A stretch of 43,371 nt of DNA, from the NCBI GenBank assembly GCA_905234605.1, contig CAJOIE010000015.1, positions 1 to 43,371 on the forward strand, read 5' to 3'. Within the stretch, counting starts at the first letter, position 1. Each line of letters opens with the position of its first letter. The position numbers and the translations under genes were made by a program. The notes beneath the pieces were generated by a model. The model was not told the origin of the DNA. It saw only the letters and a list, made by a program, of their open reading frames with translations, and did no database searches. Positions 15,399 through 23,690 of this stretch are shown here, piece by piece. Source of the stretch: an uncultured Bacteroidaceae bacterium (GTDB lineage: Bacteria; Bacteroidota; Bacteroidia; Bacteroidales; Bacteroidaceae).

Positions 15399-16718
15399 AT
15401 GGTCATCACGTCGCGGAGACATCCACGTTGCACAGCATCACTGCACTCACTCCGGCGCATGGCCCTGCTCGCAGCCCTGCTTGCAGGAGTCGCCGCAGGT
15501 GCACATGCGCAAGAACGGCAGCACACCCTGCCGGCCGACACCCTCGTGCGCCATGCGCTGGAGCAGATGGGCGTCAGCTTCAGTGCCAACAACTCGCTGG
15601 TGCTCATCCACACGGGCGAGGAGAAGTTCCGTGCCATGTTCGACGCCATACGCCAGGCTCGCCGCTACGTCCACCTGGAGTATTTCAACTTCCGCAATGA
15701 CAGCATCGGCCTCGCTCTCTTCCAGCTGCTCGGCGAGAAAGCGCAGGAAGGAGTGCAGGTGCGTGCACTCTTCGACAGCTTCGGCAACAGCAGCAACGAC
15801 AGCCCCCTGCGCCGCCGTCACATAGAGGCCATACGCCAGACGGGCGTCCAGGTGCACGAGTTCGACCCCATACGCTTCCCCTGGATCAACCACGCCTACC
15901 ACCGTGACCACCGCAAGATCGTAGTCATCGACGGCGAGGTGTGCTTCGCCGGCGGCATGAACGTGGCCGACTACTACATACACGGACGCCCCGAGTATGG
16001 CGAGTGGCGCGACATGCACATGCAGCTCACTGGCGATGTCGTGGCTGCCTACGGGCAGATATTTGCCGGCATGTGGCACAAGGTCACAGGCGAGACGGTG
16101 CACGCAGACAGCATGACAGCTGCCAGTGTGGTGGTGCCGCTGACCGATACCACGGCCACGGCAGGATGCAAGGTGATTGGTGTGGTGGACCGACGTCCGC
16201 ATGCCGAGTCAAAGGCCATGCGACGGGCCTACGTGGCAGCCATCGACGCTGCACAGAGCCACATACAGATTGTCAACCCGTACCCCACCAACGTGCGCAG
16301 TGTGCGCCGTGCCCTCCGTCGTGCCTTGAAGCGTGGCGTGCGCATGGAGATAATGGTGTCGGCCAAGAGCGATGTGCCGATAACTCCCGACGTGGTGGCT
16401 CTCGAGATGAAGAAGCTGGCGCGCCGCGGGGCTGAGGTCTACTATAACCAGACTGGCTTCCACCACAGCAAGGTGATGATGGTGGACAGCGTGTTCTGCA
16501 CCGTTGGCTCCACCAATCTGGATGCACGCAGCTTCCTCTTCGACTATGAGGTGAACAGCTTCATCCTTGATGCCCCGACCACGCAGCAGCTACAGGACAT
16601 CTTCGAGGCTGACAAGGCCAACTGTGTCATCTTCAGTGCCGACGACTATCGCCGTCGCTTCTCCTTCGGCCATCGTGCCGTGGGCCACGTGTTCAGCCTC
16701 TTTCGTGGTTTCATGTAG
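15399..16718 (+). CDS. Phospholipase-D-family (cardiolipin-synthase-like) protein with signal peptide
   Basis: 439 residues from ATG 15399; an alternative ATG at 15459 (MALLAALLAGV) would give 419. Two HKD motifs are intact: HRKIVVID near residue 170 and HSKVMMVD near 360, with GGMNVAD and GSTNLDARSF downstream. These are the hallmarks of cardiolipin synthases and related PLD enzymes. Instead of the two N-terminal transmembrane helices of bacterial ClsA, it has what looks like a cleavable signal peptide (RRMALLAALLAGVAAGAHAQ), so the enzyme would act in the periplasm. Activity may be phosphatidyl transfer or hydrolysis. It starts 4 nt after kdsD, so it is likely in the same operon. Confidence 0.85.
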   Translation: MVITSRRHPRCTASLHSLRRMALLAALLAGVAAGAHAQERQHTLPADTLVRHALEQMGVSFSANNSLVLIHTGEEKFRAMFDAIRQARRYVHLEYFNFRNDSIGLALFQLLGEKAQEGVQVRALFDSFGNSSNDSPLRRRHIEAIRQTGVQVHEFDPIRFPWINHAYHRDHRKIVVIDGEVCFAGGMNVADYYIHGRPEYGEWRDMHMQLTGDVVAAYGQIFAGMWHKVTGETVHADSMTAASVVVPLTDTTATAGCKVIGVVDRRPHAESKAMRRAYVAAIDAAQSHIQIVNPYPTNVRSVRRALRRALKRGVRMEIMVSAKSDVPITPDVVALEMKKLARRGAEVYYNQTGFHHSKVMMVDSVFCTVGSTNLDARSFLFDYEVNSFILDAPTTQQLQDIFEADKANCVIFSADDYRRRFSFGHRAVGHVFSLFRGFM

Positions 16719-16724
16719 GGCCGT

Positions 16725-16790
16725 AGGGCTCTTTGCACCAAGCGGCAGGGCTCTTTGCACCAGGCGGCAAGGTTCTTGGTGTCAGGGTTC
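16725..16790. repeat. 22-nt tandem repeat between convergent genes
   Basis: Two nearly identical 22-nt units (16725-16746 and 16747-16768, one mismatch) start AGGGCTCTTTGCACCA. A third, decayed unit follows (16769-16790). They fill the 82 nt between the PLD-type gene and the end of the TPR gene. The period is the same 22 nt as in the GTGCAKGGTG arrays although the core differs. Confidence 0.65.
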
Positions 16791-16801
16791 GTGGGAGTGT
16801 C

Positions 16802-19123
16802 TCAGAACCTGCCAGGGTCGTTCTGCCTGTTTGCTTCCTCGATGGCGAAGCGTATGGCGTCTCTCATCAGTGCTATCTCAGCCGGCTGCTTATGCTCGTG
16901 CAGGAGCGAGGCCACGTCGGCCTCGTAGGCGTCCTGCCAGTGTGCAAAGCCGGCGCGGCGTGCCTTGCCCGCGCGGGCAAAGAGGCGGGCAAAGTGCTTG
17001 TAGCTGGCCAGGGCCTGTGCCGCCTGTCCTTGCAGCCATAGCGTGTGCCCCATGTTCATGTGGTCTTCCCACGACGGATGGCGGCGCGCGAGCAGCCGCT
17101 CGTAGTAGGTGTGTGCCCTCTCGAGTTTGCCCTGATGGAGTGCGCACCATGCTATGCCGCGTGCCACGGTGGTGTCGTTGTTGCCGCCGAGTTCGAGTTC
17201 ATAGAAGCCTTGCACGGCGTCGTCCCACCGCCGTTGCTGCATCAGGCAGATGGAGCGTTGCATCACGAAGTCGGCAGTGCGCTCGCCGTCGGCCTGCGCG
17301 TAGCGGTCGTAGAGGCTGAGGGCGTCGGCCCATCGCTGCTGCCGCGAGAAGAGGGTGGCCATGGTGAGCAGCAGCCCGGGCTCGTCGGTGAGCAGGTGCA
17401 GGTGCTGCAGGGCCTGGATGGCCTCTTCCCACTGTCCCATGTTCAGGAAGGCGTTGCTGCGTGCCTGCATGATGGCTGTGGTGCTGCCTATGTGCTGCAG
17501 GCAGAATGTGGTGAGCTCAAGCACCTGCTTGTCGGCTCCTATGAGCTGTTGCATGTGCAGCGTGGGCTCCACCTGCGCGGGCGATGTGTAGAGGCGTGCG
17601 AAGAGGGGCAGGTCGGTGGCCAGCACGGCGGCTGGATGGAAGTGTCGGGTGCTGTCGTGGTCGGCGTCGGGGTGCTGGAAGAAGCGGAACAGCGACTGGC
17701 AGAAGCTGCGGTAGGGTTCCTGCTCGTAGTGCACATGGTGCAGTGCCTGCTGTGCGGCTTCTATCTGCTCTTGCATCTCCTCGTCGTCGAGGTCGCCGTG
17801 CTGTGCTGCGAACTGCTGCTCCATCTGCTCGGTGAGCGATGTCTGGCTGGAGCGGTGCATCTCTCCGAGCATGTGTGCGAAGATGCGGCTGTCCGTGTCG
17901 CCCATCTGGCTGGTGTACAGCATGTGGCGGCCTACTATGTCGTCTTGGTCGTCGCCGTAGGTGAAGGCTTCGCGCATGTCGGCGGCATCGGGGTCGAAGA
18001 GACGGAAGTAGTCCTCGTGGCTGCTGAAGCCTGTGACCTTGCCGCGTGAGTCGGGGTATTGTGCGAAGTGCACGTCGAGGCTTGCCTCGATGCACTGCTG
18101 CCTGCGCAGCGAGAAGAGGCTCATGGCCATCATGCTGTCTTGCATGGTGGCTCCCTTGCCGAGGCGCGACATTATTTTGTTGACGAGCACCTGTGGCATG
18201 GCGGACACTACTACGTGTGGCTCGTCGCCCGTGTCGCTGCTGGCTTCCTCGGCTGCCTGCCGCAGCTCGCGGATGCTGGAGGGCATGGTCTCCACTATGT
18301 GCTCCAGGGTCTTGGGTGCATAGCCTTGTGCGCAGATGCTCAGCAGCAGTTGTGGCAGGTGTGGCTGCATGGAGGGCGACTGGAAGAAGGCTTCTATACG
18401 TGTCTCAGTCTCAGGGTAGTATGCGATGAAGTGGTGGTAGCGCTTGAAGGCCAGGGCGAGTGCCACTGCGATGCGTGCCTGGAGTGTGAGCTGCATGGCT
18501 GTGGGGCTGTCGTTGTGCTGCATGGTGTGGTCCGACCATGCGGCGAGGTGGAGCAGTGTCTCCACTTTGTCGATGTGGAAGTGGCGCAGCAGGCTGAGCG
18601 TGAGGGCTCCGGTCTGTGCGCACAGGTCGGGCATGGGCAGCAGTGACAGTTGCTCGGCCAGGGCTTGCGGGTTCTCGGTGCCGCCCTGGTATGTCCATAG
18701 CGTGTCGAAGAGCTCGGCGCGGAGTGTGGCTGCCTGGTCGCTGCCGGGCGGGCACAGCAGGAGGCTGTCGAGCAGTGCCGATGGTGCCGGTGCGTCGGCG
18801 GGTGTCTCGGCTATGCGGCGTGTGGCGAAGGATGGTGCGTTCTCGATGAAACTCTGTGTGAGTGCTGCCTGCAGGTAGTCTATCAGCAGCTGGTATGCCT
18901 CTTGTTGGCGTGCTATTGCCGTGTCGCTGTCGGTGTGTTCGAGTAGGCTCTGCACGGCTTCGGCGTAGAGCTGACGCACGTGCTCGCGCTGTGCGAGCAG
19001 TGGCGATGCGGGGTCGTAGGGCAGGAAGATGCTGTCGGTGAGGTCGGCGGCATCGACGAAGCGGTGTTCGGCAATGGCTGTCTCGGCCTCGTCGCGCAGG
19101 TGTAGTATGGTGTGTAGTTTCAT
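16802..19123 (-). CDS. Large TPR-repeat cytoplasmic protein
   Basis: 773 residues, no signal peptide or TM segment. The C-terminal third (about 560-745) holds several 34-residue tetratricopeptide units, for example FLNMGQWEEAIQALQHLHLL, QQRWADALSLYDRYAQAD, QQRRWDDAVQGFYELELG and HQGKLERAHTYYERLLAR. The N-terminal two thirds is helical, Gln/Leu-rich and unlike any domain I recognise. An acidic stretch lies around residues 440-470. TPRs suggest a scaffold for protein contacts. It starts 1 nt after the stop of the solute-binding lipoprotein gene, so the two are translationally close. Confidence 0.8.
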   Translation of the reverse strand: MKLHTILHLRDEAETAIAEHRFVDAADLTDSIFLPYDPASPLLAQREHVRQLYAEAVQSLLEHTDSDTAIARQQEAYQLLIDYLQAALTQSFIENAPSFATRRIAETPADAPAPSALLDSLLLCPPGSDQAATLRAELFDTLWTYQGGTENPQALAEQLSLLPMPDLCAQTGALTLSLLRHFHIDKVETLLHLAAWSDHTMQHNDSPTAMQLTLQARIAVALALAFKRYHHFIAYYPETETRIEAFFQSPSMQPHLPQLLLSICAQGYAPKTLEHIVETMPSSIRELRQAAEEASSDTGDEPHVVVSAMPQVLVNKIMSRLGKGATMQDSMMAMSLFSLRRQQCIEASLDVHFAQYPDSRGKVTGFSSHEDYFRLFDPDAADMREAFTYGDDQDDIVGRHMLYTSQMGDTDSRIFAHMLGEMHRSSQTSLTEQMEQQFAAQHGDLDDEEMQEQIEAAQQALHHVHYEQEPYRSFCQSLFRFFQHPDADHDSTRHFHPAAVLATDLPLFARLYTSPAQVEPTLHMQQLIGADKQVLELTTFCLQHIGSTTAIMQARSNAFLNMGQWEEAIQALQHLHLLTDEPGLLLTMATLFSRQQRWADALSLYDRYAQADGERTADFVMQRSICLMQQRRWDDAVQGFYELELGGNNDTTVARGIAWCALHQGKLERAHTYYERLLARRHPSWEDHMNMGHTLWLQGQAAQALASYKHFARLFARAGKARRAGFAHWQDAYEADVASLLHEHKQPAEIALMRDAIRFAIEEANRQNDPGRF

Positions 19124-19124
19124 C

Positions 19125-20171
19125 CTATGGTGCTGTTGTGGTGTTGTGTGCCGCGGCGGTGCTGGCTGTGATGTCGTGCAGCAGGGTGTCGGCGGTGAAC
19201 GTTGTCCTGGCCTGGTGGCGTGAGTGCAGCCACTGGAGTGCGGCCTCGGCGTCGGCTTGTCGCGGTGCGAGCAGTGGCTGTGGTGCGGGCAGGAGGGTGG
19301 CTATGGTGTCGGCCAGTGTGTCGGGTGTCTGTGCCAGACGGGTGAGCAGTGCCGGCAGTGTGCCTCGGTGGCCTTCGCTGATGGCTTGCCGTGCTGCCTC
19401 GTAGCCCTCGAGCAGCAGGCGTAGCTGTGTCTGCCGCAGGCTGTCGTGCAGGCATGATGCTGTGGTGGCGAAGGCCAGCATGCGTGGTCCGTCGTGGCTG
19501 GTGGTGTAGAGGTCGGTGTGTCCGCGCAGGCGTGCCTCGGTGGCGTAGGGTTCGGGCAGGAACGCTGCGTCGAGTGTGGCGTTGCAGAGCATGTCGGTGC
19601 GTATGCGCAGGCTGTTGATTTGTGGGCGGAATATATCGTTGCGTGCGAGTGAGGCACTGTCGGTGAGGGCGTCGGAGAGGAAGTCGGTCACGGAGTGGCG
19701 CGCCACGGCCACCATGCGCTCCCGCAGTTGTGCCGTGCGGCGTGTGCGTGAGCGTTGTGGTGTGAGCAGTGTGTGTGTGCCGGCGGTGGCGGCCACGACG
19801 CGCAGGTTGAGCGAGTCGCGCTGTTGCAGGAGCAGTGCGCGGATGATGTCGGTGTATGCCAGGTGTGCGTGGTGGCGCAGCAGGGCTGTGTCGGTGTCGA
19901 GCTGTGCCTGATAGGTGTGTAGGCGCAGGTCGAGGCCGAGGCTGTCGTAGATGCCTGTCTGTTGTGCTACGTAGAAGGGCAGGCAGTCGGCAGTGGGCAG
20001 GAGTGCTATGTGCAGTGCCAGCGAGTCGGTGTCGCTGTCGGCGGGTGCGGCTGTCTGGCGGCAGCCTGTGAGGAGCGTGCCTGCTGCCACGATGGCGGCT
20101 GTGCATGCTGCCGCGAGCACCCTGTTGTGTGTGGTCCGCAGGGGTGCATGGTGTTGCCGCTGTGAGTGCAT
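19125..20171 (-). CDS. ABC-type solute-binding lipoprotein (NMT1/SsuA-like)
   Basis: About 348 residues from the ATG at 20171; ATGs at 20183 and 20207 are also in frame. A hydrophobic segment ends in GTLLTGC, a lipobox, so the protein is a lipoprotein. The mature part begins LALHIALLPTADCLPFYVAQQTGIYDSLG, laid out like periplasmic binding proteins of the NMT1/SsuA/taurine group; TDIIRALLLQQ and ALTDSASLARNDIF fit two-lobed binding proteins. No permease or ATPase is next to it. The ATG at 20171 lies inside a repeat core (20166-20175), so the repeat array overlaps the translation start. The pgk gene lies upstream. Confidence 0.75.
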   Translation of the reverse strand: MHSQRQHHAPLRTTHNRVLAAACTAAIVAAGTLLTGCRQTAAPADSDTDSLALHIALLPTADCLPFYVAQQTGIYDSLGLDLRLHTYQAQLDTDTALLRHHAHLAYTDIIRALLLQQRDSLNLRVVAATAGTHTLLTPQRSRTRRTAQLRERMVAVARHSVTDFLSDALTDSASLARNDIFRPQINSLRIRTDMLCNATLDAAFLPEPYATEARLRGHTDLYTTSHDGPRMLAFATTASCLHDSLRQTQLRLLLEGYEAARQAISEGHRGTLPALLTRLAQTPDTLADTIATLLPAPQPLLAPRQADAEAALQWLHSRHQARTTFTADTLLHDITASTAAAHNTTTAP

Positions 20172-20220
20172 GGTGATGCTCATGTGGGTGCAGGGTGAGT
20201 CTGGCACGGTGTGCAGGGTG
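20144..20220. repeat. 22-nt-period array overlapping a gene start
   Basis: Cores GTGCATGGTG (20144-20153 and 20166-20175) and GTGCAGGGTG (20188-20197 and 20211-20220), spaced 22, 22 and 23 nt. The array covers the leader and first codons of the binding-protein gene. On the transcribed strand each core reads CACCMTGCAC. Confidence 0.75.
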
Positions 20221-20227
20221 AAAAGGC

Positions 20228-20259
20228 AGAGGGCAGCAGCCGTTGTGCTGCTGCCCTCT
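20228..20259 (-). terminator. Terminator of pgk
   Basis: AGAGGGCAGCAG (20228-20239) pairs with CTGCTGCCCTCT (20248-20259), 12 bp with an 8-nt loop. On the minus strand a short T-run (GCCTTTTC) follows. It lies about 37 nt past the pgk stop. Confidence 0.75.
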
Positions 20260-20295
20260 TGATGGTGGTTTGTCGTGATTGTCAGTGTGGGTGTC

Positions 20296-21564
20296 TTATC
20301 CCTTGATGGCTGCCACGCCGGGGAGCACCTTGCCTTCGATGGCTTCGAGGAGTGCGCCGCCGCCGGTGCTGATGTAGCTGACCTTGTCTTCGAGTCCGAA
20401 CTTGTGCACGCATGCTATGCTGTCGCCGCCTCCGATGAGGGAGAAGGCTCCTTCGGCGGTGGCCTTGGCCACGGCCTCGCCTACGGCGCGGCTGCCTGCG
20501 CAGAAGTCGTCGCACTCGAAGCAGCCGGCGGGACCGTTCCAGAGTATGGTCTTTGCGCCTTCGATGGCCTTGGCGAACTTGGCCTGGCTCTTGGGGCCTA
20601 CGTCGAGGCCGTCCCATCCGTCGGCGATGGCGTTGGAGGGGAATGTCTTGATCTCGGCGCCGGGCTTGACGCTGAATGTGGCGAAGTCGTAGCCTGTGCA
20701 GCATACGCTGTCTTCGGCGAGCACGAGCTCCACGCCGTTCTTCTTGGCCATCTCTTCCACGCCGAGTGCCACGTCGAGCTTGTCGAGCTCCACGATGCTG
20801 TTGCCTATCTCACCGCCGTGGGCTTTCATGAAGGTGTAGGTCATGCCGCCGCAGAGTATGAGCTTGTCCACCTTGCCGAGCAGGTTCTCGATGATGCCTA
20901 TCTTGGTGCTCACCTTGGAGCCGCCCATGATGGCCACGAAGGGGCGCTTGATGTTGCTCAGCACGTTGTCGACGGCTGTCACTTCCTTCTCCATGAGGAG
21001 GCCGAGCATCTTGCTGTCGGCGTCGAAGTAGTCGGCGATGACGGCTGTGCTGGCGTGGCGGCGGTGGGCTGTGCCGAAGGCGTCCATGACGTAGCAGTCG
21101 GCGTATGATGCGAGTGTCTTGGCGAAGTCTTTCTGGCTCTGCTTCATGGCCTTCTTGGCCTCGTCGTAGGCGGGGTCTTCCTTGTCGATGCCCACGGGCT
21201 TGCCTTCTTCCTCGGGATAGTAGCGCAGGTTCTCGAGCAGGAGTGCCTCGCCCATCTTCAGGGCGGCAGCCTGGTCGGCTGCCTTGGCGCAGTCGGGGGC
21301 GAACTGTACGTCGACACCGAGGGCGGCGCTCACGGCGGGCACTATCTGCTTGAGGGAGAGCTTGGGGTTGACCTTACCCTTTGGCTTGCCCATGTGCGAC
21401 ATGATGATGAGTGCGCCGCCGTCGGCGAGTATCTTCTTCAGTGTGGGCAGTGCACCGCGTATGCGGGTGTCGTCGGTGATGTTGCCGTTGCCGTCGAGGG
21501 GCACATTGAAGTCTACGCGCACGATGGCCTTCTTGCCAGCGAAGTTGTACTGAGAGATTGTCAT
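20296..21564 (-). CDS. pgk: Phosphoglycerate kinase
   Basis: 422 residues from ATG 21564 ([25 protein letters not shown] cut short here). It transfers phosphate between 1,3-bisphosphoglycerate and ADP in glycolysis. [12 protein letters not shown] and SHMGKPKG are the N-terminal substrate loops, [15 protein letters not shown] is the second signature, [11 protein letters not shown] and the C-terminal [13 protein letters not shown] are the nucleotide-binding loops. It has its own promoter box (21648-21655) and terminator (20228-20259), so it is probably monocistronic and strongly expressed. Confidence 0.97.
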   Translation of the reverse strand: MTISQYNFAGKKAIVRVDFNVPLDGNGNITDDTRIRGALPTLKKILADGGALIIMSHMGKPKGKVNPKLSLKQIVPAVSAALGVDVQFAPDCAKAADQAAALKMGEALLLENLRYYPEEEGKPVGIDKEDPAYDEAKKAMKQSQKDFAKTLASYADCYVMDAFGTAHRRHASTAVIADYFDADSKMLGLLMEKEVTAVDNVLSNIKRPFVAIMGGSKVSTKIGIIENLLGKVDKLILCGGMTYTFMKAHGGEIGNSIVELDKLDVALGVEEMAKKNGVELVLAEDSVCCTGYDFATFSVKPGAEIKTFPSNAIADGWDGLDVGPKSQAKFAKAIEGAKTILWNGPAGCFECDDFCAGSRAVGEAVAKATAEGAFSLIGGGDSIACVHKFGLEDKVSYISTGGGALLEAIEGKVLPGVAAIKG

Positions 21565-21647
21565 AGGGTTGTGAATGTTTTGTTGTATGGTTGTTGGTTG
21601 ATGATTGCCGTAGGTGCATGTTTCGGCATAATAGCCTAACGGGTGTG

Positions 21648-21655
21648 CAAAAGTA
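21648..21655 (-). promoter_or_regulatory. -7 box of pgk
   Basis: Minus-strand TACTTTTG matches TAnnTTTG, giving a leader of about 75 nt. Confidence 0.6.
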
Positions 21656-21682
21656 CCTTTAATGTGTGTACGGCGCAAGCGA

Positions 21683-22324
21683 TTAAGACTTTTTAGTATG
21701 CTCGGCACAGACGGCGGTCAGGGGGCAACTGTCGCAGGCGGGGCGGAGCGCGCGGCAGGTGTAGCGTCCGTGCAGCAGGAGCCAGTGGTGGGCACGGTGG
21801 CGCAGCTCTTCGGGTATGTGGCGCACGAGGTGCCTCTCCACGGCTAATGGCGTGGTGGCGCTCTCTGGCACGAGGCCCATGCGGTGGCTGACGCGGAACA
21901 CGTGGGTGTCGACGGCAATGGTGGGTGCGGCAAAGGCCACGCTCATCACCACGTTGGCTGTCTTGCGGCCCACGCCTGGCAGGCTCTCCAGTGCCGCCCT
22001 CTGCTGCGGCACCTCGCCGCCGTAGTCGCCGACGAGCCTGTGTGCCAGGGCCGAGAGGTGGCGGGCCTTGGCGTTGGGGTAGGAGACGGAGGCTATGTAG
22101 TGCAGGATTTCTTGCTCTGAGGCTGCTGCCATGGCCTCCGGAGTGGGGTAGGCGGCAAAGAGGGCTGGCGTCACGGCATTGATGCGGCGGTCGGTGCACT
22201 GCGCGCTGAGCACCACAGCCACCAGCAGCTGGAACACCGAGCCGTAGTGCAGCTCCGTCTGCACCTCGGGCATAGTCTTGGCAAAGTGGGTCAGGACGGC
22301 ATCGTAGCGTTGTTGGCGTGTCAT
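21683..22324 (-). CDS. nth: Endonuclease III (DNA glycosylase/AP lyase)
   Basis: 213 residues from ATG 22324. It removes oxidised pyrimidines. [12 protein letters not shown] is the helix-hairpin-helix with catalytic Lys, [14 protein letters not shown] carries the catalytic Asp, and the C-terminal four Cys (C-x6-C-x2-C-x5-C in [17 protein letters not shown]) bind a 4Fe-4S cluster. A much longer reading frame upstream is a shadow of the divergent beta-barrel gene. The -7 box ends 5 nt before the ATG, so the mRNA may be leaderless. Confidence 0.95.
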   Translation of the reverse strand: MTRQQRYDAVLTHFAKTMPEVQTELHYGSVFQLLVAVVLSAQCTDRRINAVTPALFAAYPTPEAMAAASEQEILHYIASVSYPNAKARHLSALAHRLVGDYGGEVPQQRAALESLPGVGRKTANVVMSVAFAAPTIAVDTHVFRVSHRMGLVPESATTPLAVERHLVRHIPEELRHRAHHWLLLHGRYTCRALRPACDSCPLTAVCAEHTKKS

Positions 22325-22329
22325 GGCAG

Positions 22330-22337
22330 CAAAAGTA
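22330..22337 (-). promoter_or_regulatory. -7 box of nth, abutting the start codon
   Basis: Minus-strand TACTTTTG matches TAnnTTTG and ends 5 nt before the nth ATG. A start 4-7 nt downstream would leave a leader of 0-2 nt. Confidence 0.55.
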
Positions 22338-22374
22338 ATGCACTGCGGCCAATTATGGATTACATATTTACACC

Positions 22375-22382
22375 TATCTTTG
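22375..22382 (+). promoter_or_regulatory. -7 box of the beta-barrel gene
   Basis: TATCTTTG matches TAnnTTTG, 47 nt before the ATG at 22430, divergent from nth. Confidence 0.6.
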
Positions 22383-22429
22383 CACACCCACTGCCGCACC
22401 TGCCGGCATAACACCCACACACTTCTGCT

Positions 22430-23632
22430 ATGCAACTCCGCACACTGGCCGCTGTCCTTGCCGTGGCCGTCATGACCCCCGCTACCGCCCAGGACCTGGC
22501 CACGCGCATGGCCACCGAGAGCCATGTGCCCGATGTCTCGCGCACAGGCCGCTTCGGCGTTGAGGTGGATGCACTTACTTTCTTCAAGGACAACGAGTTC
22601 GGCAGCGAGCATGCCCGCGGCTACACACTGCCCGGCGTGCGCCTGCAGCCCACGGTGAGCTATCAGCCGCTGCCGCAGGTGCGCCTGCAGGCAGGCTTCA
22701 ATGCGCTCATCTACGACGGTGCCGGCAAGTACCCCTGCTATGCCTACCACGACATAGGCCGCTGGAAAGGCAACCAGTATCAGCGGGGAGCCCATGTGCT
22801 GCCATTCTTCCGTGTGCAGGCGCAGATGGGCTGCGTGCAGGTCGTGATGGGCAACATCTTCGGCGGTGCGAACCACCGCCTGCTGGAGGCTATCTACAAC
22901 CCAGAGGTGAACCTGACGCAGGACCCCGAGGCCGGCTTCCAGCTGATGGTGGACGCCAGCCGCTACCGCATGGATGCCTGGGTGGCATGGCAGAGCTACA
23001 TCTTTGAGGAGGACACGCACCAGGAGGCCTTCACCATAGGTGTGAGCCAGCGCATAGCCCTCACCGACACGGCTCGCCGCTGGCACGCCTACATCCCCGT
23101 AGACGTGCTCGCCCAGCATCGTGGCGGCGAGCAGGACATCACCGACATGGGCGTGCAGACGCTCGTGAACGGAGCCGTGGGCGCAGGGCTGCGCTGGCGC
23201 GCCGGCAGCCGCCTGCTGCGCACCCTCACCGCCGAGGCCGCGCTGCTCGGCTCGTGGCAGCAGAGCGGCCATCTGTGGCCTTTCGACACAGGGTGGGGCG
23301 GGAGCGTGGACATCGGTGCCGACCTGTCAGGAGGCTTCCACCTCAAGGCGGGCTTCATGGCCGCTCGCCGCTTTGCCGCTCTCTACGCCGTGCCCTTCCA
23401 CAGCACAGTGTCGCAGAAGCATGAGGGTGCCCGCTACTCGCACACGGCGGTGCCGCACGTGGCACTCGAGTGGTGCCGCGCCTTTGCCGACGACTACCAG
23501 TTCGGCGTCAAGCTCGATGCATATCCCACCCACAGCGGACGGCTCACCATGGCCGACGGCACCACCATGCCAGCGGCATGGCATGCCAACTTCGCCTTCG
23601 GAGCCTACATGCGCTGCCGTCCGCGCTGGTAG
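22430..23632 (+). CDS. Predicted outer-membrane beta-barrel protein
   Basis: 400 residues. Signal peptide at residues 1-20 (MQLRTLAAVLAVAVMTPATA). The rest alternates short amphipathic strands with polar loops, many with aromatic ends (YDGAGKYPCYAY, WHAYIPVDVL, AALLGSW), typical of a barrel. Glycine-rich turns and a C-terminal ANFAFGAYMRCRPRW stretch fit the last strand, although the terminal residue is Trp rather than Phe. No functional domain is recognised. It is followed 58 nt later by mutS2 and may share the transcript from 22375. Confidence 0.7.
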   Translation: MQLRTLAAVLAVAVMTPATAQDLATRMATESHVPDVSRTGRFGVEVDALTFFKDNEFGSEHARGYTLPGVRLQPTVSYQPLPQVRLQAGFNALIYDGAGKYPCYAYHDIGRWKGNQYQRGAHVLPFFRVQAQMGCVQVVMGNIFGGANHRLLEAIYNPEVNLTQDPEAGFQLMVDASRYRMDAWVAWQSYIFEEDTHQEAFTIGVSQRIALTDTARRWHAYIPVDVLAQHRGGEQDITDMGVQTLVNGAVGAGLRWRAGSRLLRTLTAEAALLGSWQQSGHLWPFDTGWGGSVDIGADLSGGFHLKAGFMAARRFAALYAVPFHSTVSQKHEGARYSHTAVPHVALEWCRAFADDYQFGVKLDAYPTHSGRLTMADGTTMPAAWHANFAFGAYMRCRPRW

Positions 23633-23690
23633 GAGCATACGCTGGTCAGTCACCTTATTATTAGTCCGACTCTCAACTTCTCAATCACCC

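Noticed and set aside
21683..23272. 529-residue version of endonuclease III
   Set aside because: The extension is antisense to the beta-barrel gene; nth homologues start at the ATG at 22324.
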